A stretch of 43,915 nucleotides of DNA from Bacteroidota bacterium (GCA_029558535.1 JAKQEK010000084.1:1-43915); one strand, 5' to 3'. Counted from the stretch's first letter, positions 22,781 to 31,928 are shown. Numbers and translations are program-made. The notes: generated by a model from the sequence alone, not told the origin.

Positions 22781-24238
22781 CTAAATACCAATGTCTTTAC
22801 CGATTTTTATCATATATTCCCAAGCCTTATCCTTGTCGTTAGGGATTTCACCTTCGAGAATGGCTTCTTTAATGGCGTTTTTAATATCTCCAACACGTTT
22901 GCATGGACCTAGTTTAAAATATTTCATTATTTCATCTCCACTGATTGGTGGTTGAAAATTACGTAATGAATCGCGTTCCTCAACTTCAATAATCCTTTTG
23001 CGTATGTTTTCAAAATTTTGCAGATACTGATTTACTTTTTTCTCATTTTTTGAAGTTATATCTGCTTCGCACAAAGTTAGAAGAGAATCAATGTCATCGC
23101 CGGCGTCAACAAGTAATCTGCGAACAGCAGAATCAGTCACGATTTCTTCAACTAAAGCTATTGGTCTCATGTGTAAACCGACTATTTTCTGCACAAACTT
23201 CATTTTTTCATTAAGTGGAAGCTTTAATCTGGTAAAAATTTGCGGAATCATTTTCTCCCCGTAATAATTATGCGAATAAAAAGTCCATCCAATGCCTTCT
23301 ACAAATTTTTTGGTTCGGGGTTTTGCAATATCATGAAGCAAAGCTGCCCATCTCAGCCATAAGTCATCTGTTTTTTGTGCGATATTATCCACAACCTGAA
23401 TGGTATGCATAAAATTATCTTTATGACTTACGCTATTCTGAGTGCTTACTCCCGCTAAATCATATAATTCCGGGAATATTATTTCAAGTAACCCAGAATC
23501 AAACAATAATTTAAGCCCTATCGATGGCGTTTTAGTCATTAGAATTTTGTTTAATTCTGTATGTATGCGTTCTGCTGTAATTATTCTAATTCGTTCTTTG
23601 TTTTTCTTGATAGCTTTGAAACATTTAGTATCAATTACAAAATCAAGTTGTGCAGCAAAACGTATTGCACGCAGCATCCTTAAGGGGTCGTCTGAAAAAG
23701 TAATATCCGGATCTAATGGCGTTTTTATTAACCTGTTTTTCATATCTTCCAAACCATTAAAAGGATCAGAAAGTTGTCCGTAAGTTCTTTTGTTCAGACT
23801 TATTGCTAAGGCATTAATCGTAAAATCTCTTCTTTTTTGATCATCTTCAATACTGCCTTCTTCAACAACAGGATTTCGACTGTCAGGTTGGTATGATTCT
23901 TTTCTGGCTCCTACAAATTCTATTTCGGTATCTTCATATTTAAACATAGCAGTACCGTATGTTTTGAAAACACTTATTTTCTTTACGCCAACTTTTTTAG
24001 CTAATTGACGTGCAAATTCAATCCCATTTCCTTTTACAACTATATCAATGTCTTTTTTTTCTTCCCTTTGTAGAAATTTATCTCTTACATATCCTCCTAT
24101 TACATAAACTTCTGTATCTATTTCCATTGATAAATCTGAAATAATTTCAAATATTTTCGCTGTAAGAAATTTCGATATATTATTATTTTTTTTCGCCACT
24201 TGAACAATTTCTAATTTATTCTGTTTTATGAAAAACAA
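22781..24238 (-). CDS. CCA tRNA nucleotidyltransferase / poly(A) polymerase family with HD domain
   Basis: A 485-residue class II nucleotidyltransferase. The head has VYVIGGYVRDKFL (about 44-56), the metal-binding DxD in KKDIDIVVKG (D63, D65), RRDFTINALA, and DDPLRMLRAIRFAAQL. After the neck comes an HD phosphohydrolase domain with HKDNFMHTIQVVDNI and WAALLHDIAKP. This matches the bacterial enzymes that add or repair the CCA end of tRNAs; some paralogues are poly(A) polymerases. The annotated start gives about 40 residues before the catalytic motif, and a later Met at 38 is too close to the motif to be the start. It is divergent from the thioredoxin gene, 28 bp apart. Confidence 0.93.
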   Translation of the reverse strand: MFFIKQNKLEIVQVAKKNNNISKFLTAKIFEIISDLSMEIDTEVYVIGGYVRDKFLQREEKKDIDIVVKGNGIEFARQLAKKVGVKKISVFKTYGTAMFKYEDTEIEFVGARKESYQPDSRNPVVEEGSIEDDQKRRDFTINALAISLNKRTYGQLSDPFNGLEDMKNRLIKTPLDPDITFSDDPLRMLRAIRFAAQLDFVIDTKCFKAIKKNKERIRIITAERIHTELNKILMTKTPSIGLKLLFDSGLLEIIFPELYDLAGVSTQNSVSHKDNFMHTIQVVDNIAQKTDDLWLRWAALLHDIAKPRTKKFVEGIGWTFYSHNYYGEKMIPQIFTRLKLPLNEKMKFVQKIVGLHMRPIALVEEIVTDSAVRRLLVDAGDDIDSLLTLCEADITSKNEKKVNQYLQNFENIRKRIIEVEERDSLRNFQPPISGDEIMKYFKLGPCKRVGDIKNAIKEAILEGEIPNDKDKAWEYMIKIGKDIGI

Positions 24239-24266
24239 TTTACAAAATTATTAAAAGAATTTAAAA

Positions 24267-24626
24267 ATGGCAGAACATCTAACAAAAGAAACATTTATAG
24301 AGAAGATTTTCGATTACGAAAATGAAAAAGAGTGGAAATATAAAGGCGAAAGACCTGCAATTATTGACTTTTATGCTGATTGGTGTGGACCATGTAAAAT
24401 GGTGGCTCCCATTATTGAGGAACTGAGTGTTGAATATAAAGGATTGGTGGACGTTTATAAGGTAAATACTGAAGATCAGCAAGAATTGTCATCAGTTTTC
24501 GGGATACGAAGTATTCCATCGCTATTATTCATCCCTGTTGATGCTCAACCTCAAATGGCTGCCGGCGCTTTGCCAAAAGATGGATTTGTCAAGGCATTTG
24601 AAGATGTTTTTGGAATAAAAAAGTAA
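24267..24626 (+). CDS. Thioredoxin
   Basis: A 119-residue cytoplasmic thioredoxin with the active site WCGPC (C40, C43) in IIDFYADWCGPCKMVAP, the cis-proline segment SIPSLLFIP, and no signal peptide. It has about ten more residues than E. coli TrxA near the N-terminus (ENEKEWKYKGERP). It reduces disulfides using thioredoxin reductase, which is not in the window. A large stem-loop terminator follows 23 bp after the stop. Confidence 0.93.
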   Translation: MAEHLTKETFIEKIFDYENEKEWKYKGERPAIIDFYADWCGPCKMVAPIIEELSVEYKGLVDVYKVNTEDQQELSSVFGIRSIPSLLFIPVDAQPQMAAGALPKDGFVKAFEDVFGIKK

Positions 24627-24648
24627 GCTAAAGTGGTTTTTTGGTTTT

Positions 24649-24702
24649 AGAGCCCGGAGACTAATTTACATGGTGCTCATTGTAAATTTTCTTTGGGCTC
24701 TT
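24649..24702 (+). terminator. Long stem-loop terminator after the thioredoxin gene
   Basis: An outer stem AGAGCCC/GGGCTCT and an inner stem AATTTACA/TGTAAATT are separated by short internal loops. A weak T-rich stretch (TATATTATA) follows. The poor T-run leaves open a role in mRNA stability instead. Confidence 0.6.
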
Positions 24703-24951
24703 ATATTATAACAATTGAAAATGTTATTGATTTTTACCGTTAAATTTTTGTCTATAGATTCTACTATCATATTTTTACCTAAAATACAATGACATAAGTT
24801 TAAATTTTATATTTTTGTAAAAACATTTTAAAATGATTTGGCTTATAAGTTACCTCATACTTCTTAACAGAAAAGCATTATTTGCTTAAGAAAGTCATTT
24901 TGCGGAAACCCCGCAGGTTTAATTTTTTATTAACATTAAAATTTTATTACC
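24703..24951 (+). promoter_or_regulatory. Leader of the histidine ammonia-lyase gene with two hairpins
   Basis: This AT-rich upstream region contains a TATTTTTG box (matching TAnnTTTG) near 24814-24821 with no clear -33 partner. Closer to the gene are two hairpins, AAGCA/TGCTT (24873-24887) and TGCGG/CCGCA (24901-24915), ending 36 nt before the ATG. They could be leader structures. I see no known riboswitch. Confidence 0.4.
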
Positions 24952-26433
24952 ATGAAGGTACATTATATTAATAGTGCTAAACTTAGTTTAAGCAAGATTG
25001 AAGAAATTATTTCAAATTCTTATCAGATAGCTTTATCAGACGAAGCTATAAACAATATTGTTTCTTGTCGCAAATATCTTGATAGCAAAATTAAAACTCA
25101 TGATAAACCGATTTACGGAATAAATACCGGATTTGGTGCACTTTGCAATACATCAATTCCTGATGAGGATATTGAGAAACTTCAGGAAAACCTTGTAAAG
25201 TCACATGCTTGTGGAATGGGTGATGAGGTTTACAGTAGAATTGTAAAACTTATGATGCTGCTCAAAATTCAAGCTTTGTCATACGGGAAATCGGGAGTTT
25301 GTATCGAAACTGTTGAGAGATTAGTTAATTTTTATAATAATGATTTAATTCCTGTGGTTTATCAATTAGGATCTCTTGGTGCTTCTGGAGATTTGGCTCC
25401 TTTGGCTCACATGACTTTGCCATTAATCGGACTTGGAGAAGTGTATTACAAAGGTAAAAGACAATCTTCGGCTTCTGCTTTAAAAGAATTACAACTTAAT
25501 CCACTTAAACTTAAATCGAAAGAAGGGCTGGCTCTTATGAACGGAACTCAGTTTATGCTTGCTCATGCAGTAGAAGCGGTTTTGAGAGCCCGTAAACTTA
25601 TTGCAAATGCCGACAAAATTGCTGCCGTGTCAATTGATGGCTATGATGGAAGAATTGATCCTTTCAACGAAAATCTTCATAAAATTCGTCCTCACAAAGG
25701 CCAGATCGAAACAGCTAAAAACATTCGTTATTTGCTCGAAGGTTCTCAAATTATTGCACAAGAAAAGAAACATGTTCAGGATCCATACTCGTTTAGGTGT
25801 ATTCCTCAGGTTCATGGTGCATCTAAAGATACTTTGGCATATGTAGAGTCAGTTATCGAAACCGAAATTAATTCAGTTACCGATAATCCGACAATTTTTC
25901 CGGAAGAAGACTTAGTTTTGAGTGGAGGGAATTTTCATGGTCAACCTCTTGCATTGGTTATGGACTTTTTAGCGATAGCTCTTTCAGAAATTGCATCTAT
26001 ATCGGAGCGGCGTGTTTACAGGTTAATTAGTGGCGAACGAGGATTACCTCCGTTTTTAGTTGCAAATCCCGGATTGAATTCAGGTTTTATGATTGCACAA
26101 TATACGGCTGCTTCAATTGTAAGTCAGAATAAGCAATTGTGTACACCGGCAAGTGTAGATTCAATTTCATCGTCAAATGAGCAAGAAGACCATGTAAGTA
26201 TGGGTGCTAATGCAGCAACAAAATTGTTACGGGTTGTAGCAAATACCGAAAGGATTTTGGGAATTGAATTATTCGCTGCAAGTCAGGCATTGAGTTTCCG
26301 CCAACCTGCAAAAACTTCAACAAAGTTACAGAAATTCGTTGACGATTTTCGTAAATCTGTTCCACTTGTTCAAAACGACATTGTTATGTACGAAATGTTG
26401 CATAAGGCGGAGGGGTTTGTTAGGGCTGTGTAA
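24952..26433 (+). CDS. hutH: Histidine ammonia-lyase
   Basis: A 493-residue MIO-type ammonia-lyase that converts L-histidine to urocanate and ammonia. The MIO-forming triad A144-S145-G146 sits in LGSLGASGDLAPLAHM. The catalytic Tyr55 is in YGINTGFGAL, the substrate-selectivity segment reads KSHACGMG as in histidine (not tyrosine or phenylalanine) lyases, and SSNEQEDHVSMGANA carries the late active-site acidic residue. The length is slightly below the usual 500-510 residues. No other hut genes (urocanase, imidazolonepropionase) are within the window, so the rest of the pathway must lie elsewhere. The RAYT gene begins 20 bp after its stop. Confidence 0.93.
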   Translation: MKVHYINSAKLSLSKIEEIISNSYQIALSDEAINNIVSCRKYLDSKIKTHDKPIYGINTGFGALCNTSIPDEDIEKLQENLVKSHACGMGDEVYSRIVKLMMLLKIQALSYGKSGVCIETVERLVNFYNNDLIPVVYQLGSLGASGDLAPLAHMTLPLIGLGEVYYKGKRQSSASALKELQLNPLKLKSKEGLALMNGTQFMLAHAVEAVLRARKLIANADKIAAVSIDGYDGRIDPFNENLHKIRPHKGQIETAKNIRYLLEGSQIIAQEKKHVQDPYSFRCIPQVHGASKDTLAYVESVIETEINSVTDNPTIFPEEDLVLSGGNFHGQPLALVMDFLAIALSEIASISERRVYRLISGERGLPPFLVANPGLNSGFMIAQYTAASIVSQNKQLCTPASVDSISSSNEQEDHVSMGANAATKLLRVVANTERILGIELFAASQALSFRQPAKTSTKLQKFVDDFRKSVPLVQNDIVMYEMLHKAEGFVRAV

Positions 26434-26452
26434 AACAGAATATTACCTAATC

Positions 26453-27034
26453 GTGAAATCTAATAAAAAATATAAAGACGAGTCAAATCGTTTACAGATT
26501 TGGAATTATTCGGCTCCAGGAATATATTACATTACAATTTGTACCGATAATCGTGAGAAATTATTTGGTTATGTCGAAAACGGTCAAATGGTTTTATCAG
26601 ATTTTGGTCAAATTGCCAAAACTGAAATTTTAAAAATTCCAGAATATCACAAAAGAGCGATATTGGATGAATGGGTTGTTATGCCCGATCATATTCATTT
26701 ATTAATTGAATTGGGGATTTGGGATTTTAATAATGGTATGTCTGTTATTGGGGATGCCGTAGGGCAAATTCATGAATTTGCCCTACAATGTCGTTTCCCA
26801 AAACCGACAACCGAAGAAATCAAACATTATCGTGCACAACGTCGGAAAATGGTTCTTTTTAAAATTTTGGGGAAAATGCAGATGAAAATTTCAATACAAA
26901 TTAATGTTATTCGCAACACGCCTGGAAAAACAAATTGGCAATCAGATTACTATGATCATGTTGTTCGCGATAGAGATGATTATCTGCGAATCAAGAATTA
27001 TATTATTGATAATCCAAAAAATTGGTCAAAATAA
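26453..27034 (+). CDS. REP-associated tyrosine transposase (RAYT, Y1/HUH)
   Basis: A 193-residue single-strand DNA transposase of the IS200-like Y1 superfamily, RAYT branch. The GTG at 26453 is chosen because it gives the typical RAYT N-terminus (KYKDESNRLQIWNYSAPGIYYITICTDNRE); the longer reading frame overlaps hutH. The HUH metal site is HIH at 80-82 in VVMPDHIHLL. The candidate catalytic tyrosine is Y166/Y167 in NWQSDYYDHVVRDRDDY, followed by the family end YIIDNPKNW. Known RAYTs act on REP palindromes. Here a perfect 28-bp palindrome lies inside the gene (26759-26786), encoding part of the loop between the HUH and Tyr motifs. All motifs are intact. No flanking IS ends are seen. Confidence 0.88.
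   Translation: MKSNKKYKDESNRLQIWNYSAPGIYYITICTDNREKLFGYVENGQMVLSDFGQIAKTEILKIPEYHKRAILDEWVVMPDHIHLLIELGIWDFNNGMSVIGDAVGQIHEFALQCRFPKPTTEEIKHYRAQRRKMVLFKILGKMQMKISIQINVIRNTPGKTNWQSDYYDHVVRDRDDYLRIKNYIIDNPKNWSK
26759..26786. repeat. REP-like perfect palindrome inside the RAYT gene
   Basis: The half-site GTAGGGCAAATTCA is followed directly by its reverse complement, giving a perfect 28-bp palindrome. It begins GTAG and ends CTAC, in keeping with the GTAG tetranucleotide typical of REP-type substrates. The reading frame stays open through it (VGQIHEFAL). Confidence 0.85.
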
Positions 27035-27227
27035 CGCTCATAATAAAATGCAAACTCACAATCGAAATGATTCGCATATTATCCGTTAAGTTAAATTTAC
27101 CCGTAAGTGTTTTGTTAAATGATTATTGTTGGTGAGATGAATTTACTATGGCTTGGTCTTGTAATCCGCGTATTTTTTTTTGATTTATTTGCAGTAAAAA
27201 TAAATTTTAATATTTTTACTGTAAAAA

Positions 27228-27830
27228 ATGAAAATGAGAATAATATTTACATCTTTGTTGATTTTAATAAGCATTTTTGTAAGTCCTAAGCAATTGGTTA
27301 ATATGTCTTTAGATGTCCGGATTGTTAATCAGGATACAACCAGATTCACAGATTCTCGTGATGGCAAAACATATAAAACCGTTAAAATCGGAAACCAGAT
27401 TTGGATGGCAGAAAACCTAAATTTTAAAACAAGTAAAGGCTCTTGGTGTTATGATGGTAAAAACCTCAATTGTAATGAATTTGGAAGGTTATATGACTGT
27501 GAAACCGCAAAAACTGTTTGCCCTGACGGTTGGCATTTGCCTTCTGAAAGTGAATTTAAAACATTGTTACGTTATGTTGAAAGTAACGGTACAAATGTAT
27601 TCAATGATTTAGTAATGGATGGTAATAGTGGTTTTTCTGCCCTTTTAGGTGGCCGTAGATATAGCGATAATGAATGCACCTCTCTTGGAGATTTTGGACA
27701 CTTTTGGTCATCTTCTGCTTCTGATTTTAGCAGAGCTTGGAGTCTATTGGTTTATAAACATACTGAAACTGTTAATATGCGTTCCTCTTTTACAAGCATC
27801 GGCTATTCAGTTCGATGTGTAAAGGATTAA
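27228..27830 (+). CDS. Short exported FISUMP-domain protein
   Basis: A 200-residue protein with a hydrophobic export segment (MRIIFTSLLILISIFVSPKQL) and a single FISUMP domain: DSRDGKTYKTVKIGNQIWMAENLNF, CPDGWHLPSESEFKTLLRYV, ALLGGRRY, FWSSSAS and SVRCVKD. It lacks the beta domain and Por-like segment of the two longer paralogues at 5738-8518 and is more diverged from them than they are from each other. Its biochemical function is unknown. It stands alone, preceded by 193 bp of AT-rich DNA, and converges on the TonB receptor operon. Confidence 0.85.
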   Translation: MKMRIIFTSLLILISIFVSPKQLVNMSLDVRIVNQDTTRFTDSRDGKTYKTVKIGNQIWMAENLNFKTSKGSWCYDGKNLNCNEFGRLYDCETAKTVCPDGWHLPSESEFKTLLRYVESNGTNVFNDLVMDGNSGFSALLGGRRYSDNECTSLGDFGHFWSSSASDFSRAWSLLVYKHTETVNMRSSFTSIGYSVRCVKD

Positions 27831-27912
27831 ATGAGTATATTTTTTTTTAATCCGAAAAATTGGAATCAATAATTGAATTATAAGGCTTGGCTGTATCTAA
27901 GTTTTGACTGCT

Positions 27913-28488
27913 TTATTGATTAAATTTCAACACCAGACCAAAACGAAAATACTCTGAATTAACCATAAAATTTCCATATCCATATTCGGTATAAACTCCA
28001 ACATGTTTCCATGGATAAAATGTAAAACCTGCTCCAACAAAATACTCAAATTCTGCTTTTCGATAATAATAACCGCCTGCTTTCCCTGTTAAATACAAAT
28101 CGAATCTAAAGTCGTTATGCTTTATAAATAGTGGGAAAATGTGAAAATTGGTTTTTGCTCCAAGAAAAAAAGCTTGATAAATCTCCAGGAGATTGAGGTT
28201 TGGGTCATTGCTGTCCTCATACCAATATTTTATTGGAGAATGGCCTAAATAAGCCCCAATTGTAAAATATTCTGTAATACCATAATTAGCTTCAACAACC
28301 GTATTAAGCTGCCTTGTATTAAATATTCGTTGGAAATATGTATTATAACTCTTGTATATTATCGGTTGAGCATGTCCTATTTTAATATCCCATCTGTCTT
28401 TGATGTAAGATTCCTGAGATAACAAATCAGATTCTATTATAAAAATAAAACCAATCAGACTTAAGTATTTAAAAATTGTCTTATTCAT
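27913..28488 (-). CDS. Small outer-membrane-type beta-barrel protein, unknown
   Basis: Starting at the ATG at 28488, this is a 191-residue protein with signal sequence MNKTIFKYLSLIGFIFIIESDLLSQ. I prefer this start over 28533 because it gives a proper signal peptide and an 8-bp ATGAATAA overlap with the TonB receptor stop. The mature part has alternating amphipathic strands rich in Tyr, Phe and Gly (EYFTIGAYLGHSPIKYW, FVGAGFTFYPWKHVGVYTEYGYG) and ends in a strand with a terminal aromatic pattern (YFRFGLVLKFNQ), like 8-stranded porin-type barrels. It is the last gene of the DUF4249/TonB operon. Confidence 0.75.
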   Translation of the reverse strand: MNKTIFKYLSLIGFIFIIESDLLSQESYIKDRWDIKIGHAQPIIYKSYNTYFQRIFNTRQLNTVVEANYGITEYFTIGAYLGHSPIKYWYEDSNDPNLNLLEIYQAFFLGAKTNFHIFPLFIKHNDFRFDLYLTGKAGGYYYRKAEFEYFVGAGFTFYPWKHVGVYTEYGYGNFMVNSEYFRFGLVLKFNQ

Positions 28489-30880
28489 AATACAACCATT
28501 TTTCATATTTTTTATGCCTCCTATGAACTTCATTCTTTAGAGTTTTAGAATTAAAATACACCTTGTACGAAAATGAAGGAATTATCGGTAAATATGCTCT
28601 TTGATATAGGAAAATTTCGTAATACCTTTCGCTATTAAAATCTGAAGGATTTATGTGATGCCATTCTTTTTCATAAAAATAAGTGTATGGATTCTGTCGG
28701 TTGTAAACATTATAAATCGAAAAAGTCCACTCACATGGCAGATGTCGTCTTTTTGTGAATTTTGAATAAGTAAGCCCAATGTCCAAACGGTGAGAGTCTC
28801 TCATTTTTGCACTGTTTCTTTCTCCATAAATAAATGCTTCTATGTATGGCTCGTCGGTTGATGGGTCATTGTTTGGAATTAACAATTTTCCAATCACGGG
28901 AGTGTATGGCAATCCGGTTTGATAAATCCATGTTACATTGAGATTCAATTTTTCACTAATATGATAATTCAGATTTATCGCAAACGAATGCAACCTGTCG
29001 TAGTCGTAAAGATATTCTACGCCATTATTAATATTTTCAAACTGCCTTGTCGAATTTGATAAAGTGTAAGATGCAAAACCTGTAAAACTACCGCTGGTTT
29101 TTCTAAACATAAACTCGATTCCTTTTGCTGTTCCCTTTCCACCTGTCTCAATTTTGTTAACCCAATTTTCGTCTCCCAAAATTCCGGTATATCCTTCTTT
29201 TATGGTAGCCAGATCATACATATCCTTATAATATGCATTTACTTCTGCCAAATACTTTCCTTTGAAAAATGTTCCCTGCCAGCCAAAGGTGTATTGATCT
29301 GAACCTGCCGGAGAAATTTTAGAATTTGATGGAACCCATAATTCGTTATTCATTATTCTGCCTGAAGTGAAAATTAAATGGGAGTACTGACTCGCTCTCA
29401 TGTAGCTAATATTTAAGGTGTGATTATCATTAACCAAGAGACTAATATTTGCTCTTGGCTCCAAAGAATAATCATAATACCCACTAGTGAAGTAATTTAT
29501 AAATCTTATCCCAAAATTTGAATGTATTTTATTCCAGAGTGTAACATTGTTTTCCAGATAAACTGCATTTTCTGATGAATTAACAATAATTGGTTTAGGT
29601 TGTTCTGTTTGATCGGACTTAAAAATAACACTGGGAGAATGAATAAGTAATGATGAATGCAATCCGAAATCAAGCGACCAGTTTTTATAAACTTTATATT
29701 GCCAACCCGACCTTATGGAATAATCCTGTACTATCGCACGAAAATTTTGCGAGTATAAGAATGGGTTTGCAGTATCTTTGTTTTCAGCATTTGCTTTATC
29801 TTTTAGTCGGTAACGGGTATATGATACGCTTGTTGTAGAGAATAATTTTGACGAAATTACTCTATTCCATTTTACTGAACCGAGTAAATTACCCCAGTTC
29901 ACCCCGCTATGAGCTTGTGTATTGCTGAATTTGACCCAATAATGTAAATAGTCGTCGCCATGATATAGATTAAGACTTAAACTATTTTTGTCGTCAGGTT
30001 TCCATGATAGTTTTGCATTTATATCGTGAAATCCATAAATAATCATATAATCACCTGCAAATTTTGTGAGCAAAGCATATGGCACTTCAATCATTGTTTT
30101 TCGTGCGGCAATAATGAAACTTGAATTTTTAAGTTTAAGCGGACCTTCCAAAGTAAGAGATGCATCAGTAAGACCAATTCCAAACGATCCCTTAAACTCG
30201 GAGTTATCACCTTCTCGCTGAGTAATATTCATAATTGATGACAATCTTCCGCCATACTTCGCCGGAAATCCCCCTTTGTAAATCTCAACATTATTAATAA
30301 TATCAGGGTTAAAAACAGAAATAAAGCCTCCAAGATGATTTACATGGATAACGGGCACATTATCAAATAAGTAAAGATTCTGACCAACATCACCACCACG
30401 AACTAAAACCAGACTAGAGCCTTCGTTTGGAGACAGAATCCCTGGTAAAAGTTGCATTCCCTTTGCAATATCTGGTTTCCCGCTAAGCGAAGGGATTTGG
30501 CATAATTCTTTTGTGCTTAGATTTGTAACATTGAATTTTGGATTTGTTTGTGATTTTATAACAACTTCGTCCAACTGATTACCAGGTGTTAATCTTATTT
30601 TTACAAGAGTATCAGTATAATTATTAAAACTTAATTCTTGAGTTGAGTAGCCAATAAATGAAACTTGTATGGTCGCGGGAACATCTACTATTATACTAAA
30701 AAAACCATTTTCGTCTGTAGCAACACCATTTTTAGTTCCCTGCTCAAGAATGTTAGCACCAATCAATAATTCTCCACTGCTGTCATCTGAAACAAATCCT
30801 GTTACCCTAATAATATGCTGAGATAAAAGAATATTGCCGTTAATGACAATAGTTAAAAATACAAATAAAATTCTTTTCAT
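28481..30880 (-). CDS. TonB-dependent outer-membrane receptor
   Basis: A 799-residue receptor with signal peptide MKRILFVFLTIVINGNILLSQ. It has an N-terminal carboxypeptidase-regulatory-like domain (about 25-110: RVTGFVSDDSSGELLIGANILEQGTKNGVATDENGFF), then a plug domain (VLVRGGDVGQNLYLFDNVPVIHVNHLGGF...NVEIYKGGFPAKYGGRLSSIMNI), then a 22-strand barrel. It imports a ligand using TonB energy. The ligand is unknown; there is no SusD partner, so it is not a classical polysaccharide system. The receptor plus DUF4249 lipoprotein pair is common in Bacteroidota. It is 15 bp downstream of the DUF4249 gene and overlaps the next small barrel gene. Confidence 0.92.
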   Translation of the reverse strand: MKRILFVFLTIVINGNILLSQHIIRVTGFVSDDSSGELLIGANILEQGTKNGVATDENGFFSIIVDVPATIQVSFIGYSTQELSFNNYTDTLVKIRLTPGNQLDEVVIKSQTNPKFNVTNLSTKELCQIPSLSGKPDIAKGMQLLPGILSPNEGSSLVLVRGGDVGQNLYLFDNVPVIHVNHLGGFISVFNPDIINNVEIYKGGFPAKYGGRLSSIMNITQREGDNSEFKGSFGIGLTDASLTLEGPLKLKNSSFIIAARKTMIEVPYALLTKFAGDYMIIYGFHDINAKLSWKPDDKNSLSLNLYHGDDYLHYWVKFSNTQAHSGVNWGNLLGSVKWNRVISSKLFSTTSVSYTRYRLKDKANAENKDTANPFLYSQNFRAIVQDYSIRSGWQYKVYKNWSLDFGLHSSLLIHSPSVIFKSDQTEQPKPIIVNSSENAVYLENNVTLWNKIHSNFGIRFINYFTSGYYDYSLEPRANISLLVNDNHTLNISYMRASQYSHLIFTSGRIMNNELWVPSNSKISPAGSDQYTFGWQGTFFKGKYLAEVNAYYKDMYDLATIKEGYTGILGDENWVNKIETGGKGTAKGIEFMFRKTSGSFTGFASYTLSNSTRQFENINNGVEYLYDYDRLHSFAINLNYHISEKLNLNVTWIYQTGLPYTPVIGKLLIPNNDPSTDEPYIEAFIYGERNSAKMRDSHRLDIGLTYSKFTKRRHLPCEWTFSIYNVYNRQNPYTYFYEKEWHHINPSDFNSERYYEIFLYQRAYLPIIPSFSYKVYFNSKTLKNEVHRRHKKYEKWLYYE

Positions 30881-30895
30881 TTCTTATTTGCGTTA

Positions 30896-31795
30896 TCAGT
30901 TAGGGTATATTGTGTCAGTTGCATTAGTTGAATAACCCGCAAAGATTCCGAATCCATTTTCAACATTTGAATAAATAGAAAGTGGTAATATTCTGCCATC
31001 AATACTTTCGTTGCCCAATTGTTTTTTATACAGATACAGAGCCTGAGCATATTGGTAATATTCAAAATTAATTGATCGTAATTCGACAATTATTGGGTAT
31101 AGATGACTGAGATTCCACGAAGTACCCATGGTGAAATAATTTAATGTCATAGTGTATTCGTCACCGGTAATAATTTTATTGCTAAAAACTGCGATTGGCA
31201 GACCTTCATTAATTAAAACAGGGTCTTCTATACCAACTAACGATGCGTAAAAGTCATCATTTCTTTCGTAATATGAGTCGTATCTCAGATTTTTTATAGC
31301 AACTTCATAATATAATAATGTGTCAGGATTATTTCTGAATTTAATTGTAACAGCAGGAAATATTGTCCCTTCTGCATCAATGTATGCTAGGTTCGAAAGA
31401 GTTACATCGAGTATATCGGTTTTAGGTGGAATCTTACACGAACATTTTACATCGTCAAAATCCGGAATTTTTACAATACAAGAATATTCTTTATCAGGTT
31501 CTGCAACAATATTAGATATGTACATTCCTTCTTCACTGTGATATAACGTTTCAGTTAAAACATCATCTACATATAGTGAGATTACTGCATTTTCAACAAA
31601 TGTTAAATCATTTGAGTCAAGCTTTCCGCTAAGCGAGACATTTATTTTAATTACACTGTCTTGAACTATAATGCCGTTTATGACGGGTTTTTGTTCTATG
31701 TCGGGGAATTCACTTTGAACAATTTTTTTGCAGGACGATGAGAAAAGGATAACCAGAATTACAAAGAAACAGACAATGGTCTTTGTTTTTGACAT
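30896..31795 (-). CDS. DUF4249 lipoprotein
   Basis: A 299-residue lipoprotein (lipobox SSSC, C22). The DUF4249 pattern is visible: a CKK start after the lipobox, KPVINGIIVQDSVIKINVSLS, ENAVISLYVDDVLTETL, and GMYISNIVAEPDKEYSCIV. These proteins are encoded next to TonB receptors lacking SusD and are thought to be surface partners of the receptor, though the exact role is not established. It is first in the operon 31795-27913 and has a clear Bacteroidota promoter (31860-31890). Confidence 0.87.
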   Translation of the reverse strand: MSKTKTIVCFFVILVILFSSSCKKIVQSEFPDIEQKPVINGIIVQDSVIKINVSLSGKLDSNDLTFVENAVISLYVDDVLTETLYHSEEGMYISNIVAEPDKEYSCIVKIPDFDDVKCSCKIPPKTDILDVTLSNLAYIDAEGTIFPAVTIKFRNNPDTLLYYEVAIKNLRYDSYYERNDDFYASLVGIEDPVLINEGLPIAVFSNKIITGDEYTMTLNYFTMGTSWNLSHLYPIIVELRSINFEYYQYAQALYLYKKQLGNESIDGRILPLSIYSNVENGFGIFAGYSTNATDTIYPN

Positions 31796-31859
31796 ATTTA
31801 TAGAAATTTAATTGATAAGACTTAATCATTAACGCAATCTTGAATTTTTAATTGTGTTA

Positions 31860-31890
31860 CAAATGTACACATATTTCGATTATTATCAAA
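31860..31890 (-). promoter_or_regulatory. Bacteroidota-type promoter of the DUF4249/TonB operon
   Basis: On the minus strand TTTG (31887-31890), a 19-bp spacer and TACATTTG (31860-31867) match the sigma-ABfr consensus exactly. The -33 box overlaps the T-run of the nifJ terminator. The start codon is about 65 nt downstream of the -7 box. Confidence 0.75.
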
Positions 31891-31928
31891 AAAAAAAGAC
31901 CATCCTCTAACTAGCAGACAGTCTTTTC
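31888..31928 (-). terminator. Intrinsic terminator of nifJ
   Basis: On the minus strand the stem AAAAGAC/GTCTTTT with further pairing inside it is followed by a run of ten T. It starts about 18 nt after the nifJ stop codon. Its T-run overlaps the next operon's -33 box. Confidence 0.78.

Noticed and set aside
26339..26452. N-terminal extension of the RAYT overlapping hutH
   Set aside because: Those residues are a shifted-frame reading of hutH; the GTG at 26453 gives the normal family N-terminus.
28489..28533. Start of the small barrel protein at 28533
   Set aside because: The ATG at 28488 gives a clean signal peptide and an ATGAATAA overlap with the upstream stop.
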